From: Gammaproteobacteria bacterium UBA5338
GTDB lineage: Bacteria; Pseudomonadota; Gammaproteobacteria; Pseudomonadales; UBA5862
Reading direction: 5' to 3'
Assembly: GCA_002408105.1 (NCBI GenBank)
Contig: DHQM01000221.1
Span: 1 to 6,595 of the forward strand
DNA: 6,595 bases
The notes below the pieces were generated by a model. That model was given only the letters and a program-made list of their open reading frames with translations. It was not told the origin of the DNA and searched no databases. This document shows, in pieces, positions 1-5,010 of this stretch. A program made the position numbers and the translations under genes. Within the stretch, counting starts at the first letter, position 1. Every line of letters begins with the position of its first letter.

Positions 1-24
1 ATTCGGCTGCCGCTTGCACCATGA
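1..24 (+). CDS. C-terminal end of an upstream protein, probably the partner sensor histidine kinase (partial)
   Basis: Reading from base 1, an open frame gives Ile-Arg-Leu-Pro-Leu-Ala-Pro and then a TGA at 22-24. That stop shares four bases (ATGA) with the start of the response regulator. A short hydrophobic strand ending in LPL is typical of the C-terminus of the HATPase domain of histidine kinases, and kinase genes commonly overlap their response regulators in this way. Only seven residues are visible, so the identity rests mostly on context. If correct, this is the BaeS-like membrane kinase that phosphorylates the next gene product. Confidence 0.5.
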   Translation: MRLPLAP

Positions 25-713
25 CCCCCCCGGGACCGCGCATTCTGATCGTCGAAGACGAGCCGAAACTGGCCCGCATCGAAGCGGAGTACCTGACTGC
101 AGCGGGGTACGCGACCCACCAACTGGACACCGGGGTCGGGGTCGTGGAGTGGGTGGCGCAGCAGGCGCCGGACCTCGTGGTGCTGGACCTCATGCTCCCG
201 GGGCGCGACGGTCTGGAGATCATCCGGGAGATTCGCCGTTTCAGCGGTGTGCCCGTCATAATGGTCACCGCGCGCGTTGAGGAGATCGACCGCCTGCTCG
301 GACTCGAACTCGGCGCAGACGATTATCTGTGCAAACCCTTCAGCCCGCGGGAGCTGGTGGCCCGAGTGAACGCCGTGCTGCGGCGCACCCACCCCGAGCG
401 GCCGGTGGCTTCGGACTCCCTGCTGACCCTTGACTCGGAACGCCAACGGGTACGATCTGCCCTAGGCGAAGTCGAATTGACCACTGTCGAATTCCGACTG
501 CTTGAGGCGCTGCACCGCCAGCCAGGGCGAATCTTCTCCCGCGCCCAACTGATGGCGCGGATTTATCGAGACGGGCGCATCGTCTCCGACCGCACCATCG
601 ACAGCCACGTCAAAAAGCTGCGCAAAAAGCTCGAGTCGCTCACACCGCATTGGGTGCTGATCCATTCGGTCTACGGTGCCGGCTACCGCTATGAGCCCCA
701 GTCAAAGGGCTGA
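21..713 (+). CDS. baeR: BaeR-like response regulator, OmpR/PhoB family
   Basis: This is a cytoplasmic transcription factor activated by phosphotransfer from a sensor kinase. Residues 7-121 form the receiver domain: acidic pocket Glu12/Asp13, phosphoacceptor Asp56 in VVLDLMLPG, Thr83 and Lys105 in CKPFSP. Residues 133-226 form the OmpR-type winged helix, with recognition helix DRTIDSHVKKLRKKL (190-204) and the wing YGAGYRY (218-224). The 230-aa length is normal. The stretch EEIDRLLGLELGADDYLCKP is very close to what I recall of E. coli BaeR, so I favour BaeR over other OmpR-family members. The start at 21 is chosen from the ATGA overlap with the preceding frame; there is no strong Shine-Dalgarno, so translation is probably coupled. 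BaeR in enterobacteria controls envelope-stress genes including spy, and a Spy-like gene lies next door. The family call is secure; the BaeR orthology is an inference. Confidence 0.9.
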   Translation: MTPPGPRILIVEDEPKLARIEAEYLTAAGYATHQLDTGVGVVEWVAQQAPDLVVLDLMLPGRDGLEIIREIRRFSGVPVIMVTARVEEIDRLLGLELGADDYLCKPFSPRELVARVNAVLRRTHPERPVASDSLLTLDSERQRVRSALGEVELTTVEFRLLEALHRQPGRIFSRAQLMARIYRDGRIVSDRTIDSHVKKLRKKLESLTPHWVLIHSVYGAGYRYEPQSKG

Positions 714-729
714 TTCGAGCGCGCGACCA

Positions 730-769
730 TTTCCGCAATTTTTGCACGTTTTCTCCGCACTGAATGCAC
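730..769 (+). promoter_or_regulatory. Imperfect 22-bp-period direct repeat upstream of the Spy-like gene (candidate response-regulator site)
   Basis: Two 18-bp units, TTTCCGCAATTTTTGCAC (730-747) and TCTCCGCACTGAATGCAC (752-769), match at 13 of 18 positions. They share the cores TCCGCA and TGCAC and start 22 bp apart, about two helical turns. OmpR-family regulators usually bind tandem direct repeats on one DNA face. The tract TTTTCTCC at 749-756 also resembles the first part of the E. coli BaeR box. No convincing sigma-70 promoter follows it, as might be expected of an activator-dependent promoter. The repeat is seen directly; its role is inferred. Confidence 0.35.
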
Positions 770-838
770 AGTCACGCCCCATCCTGGAACCCAAGGGCAG
801 AGGATGTGCCTCGGCTCGAACCAAGAACAGCATTCGCC

Positions 839-845
839 AAAGGAG
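839..845 (+). promoter_or_regulatory. Ribosome binding site that sets the Spy-like start
   Basis: AAAGGAG lies 7 nt before the ATG at 853. The reading frame is open back to 676, but only the 853 start has a good Shine-Dalgarno and is followed at once by a signal peptide. Confidence 0.75.
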
Positions 846-852
846 CATAACC

Positions 853-1122
853 ATGAATTTGAAAGAGAGCCTATTCACCCTCGTTCTCGGCGCTGCCTTG
901 GTGCCAGCGGCCATGGCTGGACCAGGGGAACGGGATCCGGTCGCTCGCATGGAGAAATACCTGGCCCTATCAGAGCAACAAGTGGAGCAGATGAGGCAAC
1001 TCCACGAACAGCACCGCGAGCAGGTGCGCGCCCTGCTCACCGAGGAGCAACGCCAAAAGCTTGATGAGTTTCGTGCCGAGCGCGCAGAACGGGACAGCCA
1101 CCGCCGCGAACGGCGTTGGTAG
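853..1122 (+). CDS. Short Spy/CpxP-like periplasmic protein with two LTXXQ-type motifs
   Basis: The product is an 89-aa precursor. Residues 1-22 look like a Sec signal peptide: Lys4, hydrophobic core FTLVLGAALVPAA, cleavage after AMA (Ala22/Gly23). The mature part, about 67 residues, is nearly all charged amphipathic helix with LSEQQ at 39-43 and LTEEQ at 62-66, the hallmark of the Spy/CpxP (LTXXQ) family. It ends in an Arg-rich tail, RRERRW. E. coli Spy is about 160 aa, so this is roughly half size, one helical hairpin's worth. Spy is an ATP-independent periplasmic chaperone that works as a dimer, and CpxP tunes the Cpx sensor; other relatives bind metals. There is no His- or Met-rich tract here. 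Its position 139 nt after a BaeR-like regulator suggests envelope-stress control. Family assignment is fairly sure; whether it acts as chaperone, sensor accessory or metal-stress protein is open. Confidence 0.75.
   Translation: MNLKESLFTLVLGAALVPAAMAGPGERDPVARMEKYLALSEQQVEQMRQLHEQHREQVRALLTEEQRQKLDEFRAERAERDSHRRERRW
1098..1119 (+). other. GC-rich hairpin at the 3' end of the Spy-like gene
   Basis: CCACCGCCG (1098-1106) pairs with CGGCGTTGG (1111-1119) around a CGAA loop: nine positions with one mismatch, ending just before the TAG. No T-run follows on either strand, so it is not a standard intrinsic terminator. It could protect the mRNA 3' end, or simply reflect the Arg-rich codons here. Confidence 0.3.
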
Positions 1123-1169
1123 CCTCTGGCCCCAGTCTTGCCGGATACTGCGCCCGATCACTGTGCCGG

Positions 1170-1189
1170 ACGGGCCTAACCCAGGCCGT
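1170..1189. terminator. Possible weak hairpin between convergent spy-like and acr3 genes
   Basis: GGCCT (1173-1177) and AGGCC (1183-1187) form a 5-bp stem with a 5-nt loop, extended by two pairs across a bulged G at 1172. It lies in the 85-nt gap between the two convergent stop codons, where a shared terminator would be expected. Neither strand has a proper T-tract after it. This is a low-confidence call made largely on location; the rest of the gap shows nothing I recognise. Confidence 0.25.
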
Positions 1190-1207
1190 TCCCTGACACC
1201 AGAAGGA

Positions 1208-2284
1208 CTAGGTCGATGCGGGCCTTTGGTACCAGTTCTTGCTTGAATTGACAATCCAAACCACAGACAACATCACCGGAACCTCGACCAACACCCCAAC
1301 CACAGTGGCCAGGGCTGCACCGGATTCGAAACCGAAGACTGCGATGGCAGTTGCCACCGCAAGCTCGAAGAAGTTGCTGGCACCGATCAATGCCGAGGGA
1401 CCGGCGACGCAGTGGGCGACACCCAGCCGGCGGTTCAGCCAATAGGCGAGCCCTGCGTTGGCGTAGACCTGAATCAAGATCGGCACCGCGAGAATCGCGA
1501 TCACCAAAGGCTGGCGGAGAATCTGCTCGCCCTGAAAACCGAACAGCAGCACGAGGGTGATCAACAGGGCAGCCAAGGACAATGGATGCAGCCTGGCGAG
1601 CGCAGCTTCCAGTGCCTGCTCACCACCACGCGCCAGCAGAAAGTGGCGGCTGATCTGGGCGACCAAGACCGGCATCAAAATGTACAGTCCGACCGACAGC
1701 AACAGAGTATTCCAAGGGATGGCAATCGCCGAGAGGCCGAGGAGCAACCCGACAATCGGCGCGAAAGCCACGACCATGATGCTGTCATTGAGGGCCACTT
1801 GGGAGAGGGTGAAGTTCGGGTCCCCACCGCACAGACGGCTCCAGACAAACACCATGGCCGTACAGGGCGCGGCAGCAAGCAGAATCAACCCAGCGATGTA
1901 GGCATCGACCTCTCCTGCCGGCAGCCAAGGCGCAAACACGCCGGCAAGCAACACCCACCCCAAGAGGGCCATGCTGAACGGCTTTACCGCCCAGTTCACG
2001 AACACCGTCACCCCAATACCGCGCCAATGTTCAGCCACCTGATGCAGCGCCGAAAAATCGACTTTGAGCATCATCGGGGTGATCATGAGCCAGATCAGCA
2101 CGGCCACCGGAAGGTTGACCTCGGCGGCCTCCAACCCGGCGACCGAGCGAAACAACTCCGGTACCGATGCACCCAAGGCAATCCCGCACAGGATGCACAA
2201 CCCGACCCAGAGGCTGAGGTAGCGCTCAAAACGGCCCATGACAAAGCCGCCGTGCTGCGGTTCTTTGGCTTCTTCGCTGGTCAT
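1208..2284 (-). CDS. acr3: Acr3-family arsenite efflux permease
   Basis: This inner-membrane carrier of the bile/arsenite/riboflavin transporter superfamily exports As(III), driven by the proton motive force. The 358 aa contain about ten hydrophobic segments. Family signatures are MITPMMLKVDF (67-77), AAPCTAMVFVWS (138-149) with the invariant Cys141, LNDSIM (165-170), and GASNFFELAVA (301-311) with the invariant Glu307; the Cys and Glu are the residues known to be essential in Acr3. It is the last gene of arsR-arsC-acr3. Its ATG at 2284 overlaps the arsC TGA as ATGA, and AAGGG lies a few bases upstream. An internal ATG at 2239 (MGRFERYLSLW) matches the usual Acr3 N-terminus and would remove 15 residues, but it has no good Shine-Dalgarno. 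I therefore keep 2284. Some databases label this family ArsB, which it is not. Confidence 0.95.
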   Translation of the reverse strand: MTSEEAKEPQHGGFVMGRFERYLSLWVGLCILCGIALGASVPELFRSVAGLEAAEVNLPVAVLIWLMITPMMLKVDFSALHQVAEHWRGIGVTVFVNWAVKPFSMALLGWVLLAGVFAPWLPAGEVDAYIAGLILLAAAPCTAMVFVWSRLCGGDPNFTLSQVALNDSIMVVAFAPIVGLLLGLSAIAIPWNTLLLSVGLYILMPVLVAQISRHFLLARGGEQALEAALARLHPLSLAALLITLVLLFGFQGEQILRQPLVIAILAVPILIQVYANAGLAYWLNRRLGVAHCVAGPSALIGASNFFELAVATAIAVFGFESGAALATVVGVLVEVPVMLSVVWIVNSSKNWYQRPAST

Positions 2285-2811
2285 GAATCAGCCCTTGCGG
2301 CCCCGGACGAAGCACCCGGGCTCTGCGCAATTTCCTTGAGCTGCTGGCTAAGCCGCAGTCGGTCCAGCCGCTGCACTGGCAGGTTGACCAACAATTCGAT
2401 GCGCCGCTCCAGATACCCGAACGCCCGCGCGAATGCTGCTTTGCGCTCCCAGTCGTCTCCTGTTGCCGCGGCCGGATCCTCAATGCCCCAATGGGCCGTG
2501 ACGGGCTGACCTGGCCAAACAGGACAGGTTTCGCCAGCCGCGTTGTCACAGACGGTGATCACCAGATCAAGGGGGGCCCTGCCTTCCCCGGAAAATTCGG
2601 CCCAGCTTTTGCTGCGCAGCCCCTCTGTGGAATACCCGCGCTGACGCAACTCATGGAGCGCGAGTGGGTGCACCTCGCCCTTCGGGAAGCTGCCCGCACT
2701 GAAGGCTTGAAAGCGGCCCTGACCCAGCTGATTGAGCAGCGCCTCGGCGAAAATGCTGCGCGCAGAGTTTCCGGTACACAAAAACAGCACCTGCAGTACA
2801 GCTTCGCTCAT
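2281..2811 (-). CDS. arsC: Arsenate reductase ArsC, low-molecular-weight tyrosine phosphatase type
   Basis: This cytoplasmic enzyme reduces As(V) to As(III), which Acr3 then exports. The phosphatase-like P-loop is Cys12-Thr-Gly-Asn-Ser-Ala-Arg18 (CX5R), right after the first beta-strand as in the LMW-PTP fold. Cys88 (LVITVCDNA) and Cys96 (ETCPVWPG) are placed to be the second and third members of the cysteine relay known from thioredoxin-coupled ArsC; Asp112 in HWGIEDPA is the likely general acid. At 176 aa it is longer than the roughly 130-aa Staphylococcus enzyme, because of a C-terminal helical and Ala/Ser-rich tail (about 121-176). It is not the glutaredoxin-dependent R773 type, which has an unrelated fold. 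The ATG at 2811 overlaps the arsR stop as ATGA, implying coupled translation. No thioredoxin or reductase gene is present, so electrons must come from elsewhere. Confidence 0.93.
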   Translation of the reverse strand: MSEAVLQVLFLCTGNSARSIFAEALLNQLGQGRFQAFSAGSFPKGEVHPLALHELRQRGYSTEGLRSKSWAEFSGEGRAPLDLVITVCDNAAGETCPVWPGQPVTAHWGIEDPAAATGDDWERKAAFARAFGYLERRIELLVNLPVQRLDRLRLSQQLKEIAQSPGASSGAARADS

Positions 2812-3206
2812 GGCTTGACCCTGCTGGAAGAAGTGGAAACAAGGCGTCCACCGATGACCGGAGCGCAGTGCGGGCCGCTGCCGCGCTGGGCAGCGACCCG
2901 CATGGCATCCTCCTGATAGGGCGATTGAGATTCGGTTTCAGCCGCAGTGGCACGCAGCACCACCCAGGCCCAATCGGCCAGCCCGGGGTGCACGCGGTAG
3001 TGAATCCAGAGCCCATCGCGGCGGTCGGCAACGAGCTGTGCTGCGCGCAACTGCGCCAGGTGCCGTGACACATGCGGCTGAGCGGCGCCCAGGGCCCCAG
3101 TGAACTCACAGACACAGAGTTCCTCGAAACGCAGCAGCAGCAACAGGCAGCGCAACCGGGTTGGGTGGCTGATGGCGGTGAACAGGTCGGTGGGCTCAAT
3201 GGGCAC
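2808..3206 (-). CDS. arsR: ArsR-family arsenic-responsive repressor
   Basis: This is a winged-helix repressor of the ArsR/SmtB family, expected to bind as a dimer to its own promoter and release on As(III). The core DLFTAISHPTRLRCLLLL is followed by the metal-binding motif ELCVCEF with Cys31 and Cys33. The third ligand of E. coli ArsR (Cys37) is absent; Cys20 and Cys114 are the only other cysteines. The recognition helix is QPHVSRHLAQLRAAQLV (43-59). The frame is open far upstream, but similarity begins only at about residue 4. The sole plausible start is the GTG at 3206; it has no Shine-Dalgarno and coincides with the predicted transcription start, so the message may be leaderless. The product is 132 aa, with a tail beyond residue 100 (containing GPHC) that short ArsRs lack. 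It overlaps arsC by ATGA. Confidence 0.9.
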   Translation of the reverse strand: MPIEPTDLFTAISHPTRLRCLLLLLRFEELCVCEFTGALGAAQPHVSRHLAQLRAAQLVADRRDGLWIHYRVHPGLADWAWVVLRATAAETESQSPYQEDAMRVAAQRGSGPHCAPVIGGRLVSTSSSRVKP

Positions 3207-3212
3207 AACAAC

Positions 3213-3241
3213 TATATACCATTTATCGTATATACGATCAA
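3213..3241 (-). promoter_or_regulatory. Sigma-70 promoter of arsR-arsC-acr3
   Basis: On the minus strand, TTGATC (3241-3236) and TATATA (3218-3213) are separated by exactly 17 bp. Counting from the -10 box, +1 falls at about 3206, the G of the arsR GTG. The good boxes suggest a strong promoter held off by repressor rather than one that needs an activator. Confidence 0.7.
3225..3238. promoter_or_regulatory. Palindromic ArsR operator
   Basis: ATCGTATATACGAT is a perfect 14-bp palindrome; flanking bases extend it to an 18-20-bp imperfect one. It sits between the -35 and -10 boxes and overlaps the -35, so a bound dimer would block RNA polymerase. GTATATA recurs 16 bp downstream across the -10 box (3219-3213). 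The palindrome is seen directly; assignment to ArsR follows from its position just before arsR. Confidence 0.7.
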
Positions 3242-3288
3242 ACAGATGTATTGACGAACACCGATCCGCGTGCCGCGAGCCCCTACGC

Positions 3289-4476
3289 CTAGCCCGGCCG
3301 TCCGTCGATTCGAGCCGTGCTGAGCATGCGGGTATAGCACACCAGAAATGCTCCAAAGGCATACACCCAGCCAAGGCCCGCGACCAGAATGCCACCTCGC
3401 CAGGGCATCCATTGCAACGCGATGAGTACGCGCACCACCGCTGCAGCCTGCAAGGCAAGCAACGCGCTCACCATCAAACCAGTCAGGGTGAGTGAGCGCC
3501 CACTATGTCCGAGAGATACGCGGCACATGACTGCAAGCACGAGTGTGGCCATTCCTCCAAGGGCACCGGCGTGAACCCAAGCAGTGGCTGGCTGCAGACG
3601 CCAGAGCAGGTGTCCGGCCAGCAGCAGCTCAGCAATGGGTATCCACCCCAGTGCCAGGGGCAACGCCCATAGCAGGGGTTCGGCGCGCACCAACCACGGG
3701 CGCCAACAGGCCAGGCGCAGGGCGGTGGCCAGTGCTGCGGCCAAGGCCAGCCAACCACTTGGCCCAGGGAAACCAAGCGCAAATCCGGCGGCCAACAGAA
3801 AACTCAGTCCAATGCTGGCCGCCGCGAGCCCACGTGGGTCTGTGATCGCATCGGCCTCGCGCAATCGGCCATGGCTGCGCAGCCAGTTGCGGGAAAATGC
3901 AGGGGTGATGCGCCCACCAATCACCAACATCAACGCGAATGCCCCCAGCAATGCGCCGCCTGACGCCCCAGCGAAGCCAAGGTGCAAACCGACGTCAGCC
4001 AACCACAGCACAGCCACAGCCAGTACAACAACCGCCTGACGCGCTTGACGGGCTGCCCATACACGCCGTGCCACGATGAGGGAAACCAGCGGCAAAAACA
4101 GGAGGTCGACGCCATGGACAAGAGCACCCGGAAGCCAGCCGCCCACAAACACCACCACCCGCCCCAACGCCCACAGCCCCCACAGCATGGCCAAACCGGC
4201 ACCACCAATTGGCCTGGTTTGGGTCCAATTGCCCACTGCAGTGAGCAAAAACCCGGCGACGGCAGCATTGAGTAGACCCACCAGCATTGCGTGCTGGTGC
4301 CAAAGAACGCCCGGGAAATGTGCCGGCATTGCCCAAGGAGTGAACAACGCTGCCAGCCACAGCATCAGCGCCAGAACAGCCCAAAGCGCCGCGGAGATGA
4401 AAAACACTCGAAACGGTGCCGCAAACAGACTGCTCAGGTTGGGCGACTGTGGATCGATGCGGTGTCGGACGGTCAC
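3289..4476 (-). CDS. nnrS: NnrS family haem-copper membrane protein
   Basis: This is a polytopic inner-membrane protein (395 aa, about 12 hydrophobic segments) of the NnrS family. Members bind haem and copper and protect cells against nitric oxide, apparently by limiting NO damage to the iron pool rather than by degrading NO; the exact chemistry is not settled. Visible signatures are WHQHAMLVG (59-67) with His60 and His62, AGFLLTAVGNWT (74-85), GGRITPAFSRNW (187-198), His302 in WVHAGALGGM, and MCRVSLGHSGR (317-327) with His324. The histidines are candidate metal ligands. The start is GTG at 4476, overlapping the nsrR stop as GTGA; GGAG lies only 2 nt before it, so expression is probably coupled to nsrR translation. 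No other in-frame start is nearby. Its place after nsrR fits the NO-stress role. It ends 82 bp before arsR with no evident terminator. Confidence 0.92.
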   Translation of the reverse strand: MTVRHRIDPQSPNLSSLFAAPFRVFFISAALWAVLALMLWLAALFTPWAMPAHFPGVLWHQHAMLVGLLNAAVAGFLLTAVGNWTQTRPIGGAGLAMLWGLWALGRVVVFVGGWLPGALVHGVDLLFLPLVSLIVARRVWAARQARQAVVVLAVAVLWLADVGLHLGFAGASGGALLGAFALMLVIGGRITPAFSRNWLRSHGRLREADAITDPRGLAAASIGLSFLLAAGFALGFPGPSGWLALAAALATALRLACWRPWLVRAEPLLWALPLALGWIPIAELLLAGHLLWRLQPATAWVHAGALGGMATLVLAVMCRVSLGHSGRSLTLTGLMVSALLALQAAAVVRVLIALQWMPWRGGILVAGLGWVYAFGAFLVCYTRMLSTARIDGRPG

Positions 4477-4952
4477 TTCTCCGCACCCTGAACTTCAGCG
4501 CGCTGCCCGGGCTTGGGGTCAAGCTTCAGCAACTGTGCAAGGGGGGCGCGCCGATTGTGCGGCAGAATGTCTGCCAGGCTGCGTGCCAATAGTTCTGCCA
4601 TGAACGCCTCCTGGGCGCGACGCAGCACCGCGGGCAAGGCACAGGCCGCAGTGATAACGCAGGCGTTTCCTTCTCGCATGCACTCCGCCAAACCAAATTC
4701 CGGCTCCATGTCTTGCACAACTTGGCCCAGATTGATGAACGCCGGATCCTGACGCAGACGCAGCCCGCCGCCAGCACCACGGATGGATTCCACATACCCG
4801 CAGTTCGCGAGCTTTCGCGTCACTTTCATCAAATGGTTGTTCGAGATGCGATAGGCTTCGGCAATCTCTTGAATCGTGGCCAGCGCCTCACCCTTGAGGC
4901 CTAGGTAGATCAACACCCGCAGCGCATAATCAGTGTGTTGGGTCAGCCGCAT
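4473..4952 (-). CDS. nsrR: NsrR-like NO-sensing Rrf2-family repressor
   Basis: This Rrf2-family transcription factor (159 aa) is expected to hold an Fe-S cluster and to lose DNA binding when NO nitrosylates it. The N-terminus MRLTQHTDYALRVLIYL is typical of NsrR, including Asp8, which is a cluster ligand in Streptomyces NsrR. The winged helix has recognition segment ISNNHLMKVTRKL (36-48) and wing GAGGGLRL (59-66). Cys91, Cys98 and Cys104 form the three-cysteine cluster motif, with x6 and x5 spacing. The IscR alternative is less likely given the NsrR-type N-terminus and the nnrS and hmp neighbours. The start at 4952 has GGGGAG 9 nt upstream. It lies 58 nt after hmp on the same strand with no terminator or AT-rich operator in between, so it is probably made from the hmp promoter and thereby autoregulated. 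Confidence 0.92.
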   Translation of the reverse strand: MRLTQHTDYALRVLIYLGLKGEALATIQEIAEAYRISNNHLMKVTRKLANCGYVESIRGAGGGLRLRQDPAFINLGQVVQDMEPEFGLAECMREGNACVITAACALPAVLRRAQEAFMAELLARSLADILPHNRRAPLAQLLKLDPKPGQRAEVQGAEK

Positions 4953-5010
4953 TGTCGGTCACTCCCCCCGTTGGCAGAAGCTGGCCCCACAAGCCTTCAT
5001 GCCACCGGGC

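Noticed and set aside
786..820. Possible sigma-E promoter (GGAAC at 786, TCGAA at 816) before the Spy-like gene
   Set aside because: The spacing between the two elements is about 25 bp, too long for a sigma-E promoter.
676..852. N-terminal extension of the Spy-like frame back to 676
   Set aside because: It would overlap the response regulator, lacks a ribosome site and would bury the signal peptide. The 853 start has a good Shine-Dalgarno.
1412..2509. 365-codon plus-strand open frame opposite acr3 and arsC
   Set aside because: It is antisense to two clearly conserved genes, and its product is a low-complexity mix rich in Gln, Arg and His with no recognisable domain. Long antisense frames are common in GC-rich coding DNA.
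2651..3211. Minus-strand 186-codon frame overlapping arsR and arsC
   Set aside because: It is a Cys/Pro/Ser-rich out-of-frame shadow of arsR and arsC, both of which have strong family motifs in their own frames.
4959..5000. 13-codon Cys-containing ORF (MKACGASFCQRGE) in the hmp-nsrR gap, considered as a leader peptide
   Set aside because: It has no usable Shine-Dalgarno and no attenuator-like hairpin after it. An ORF of this length is expected by chance.
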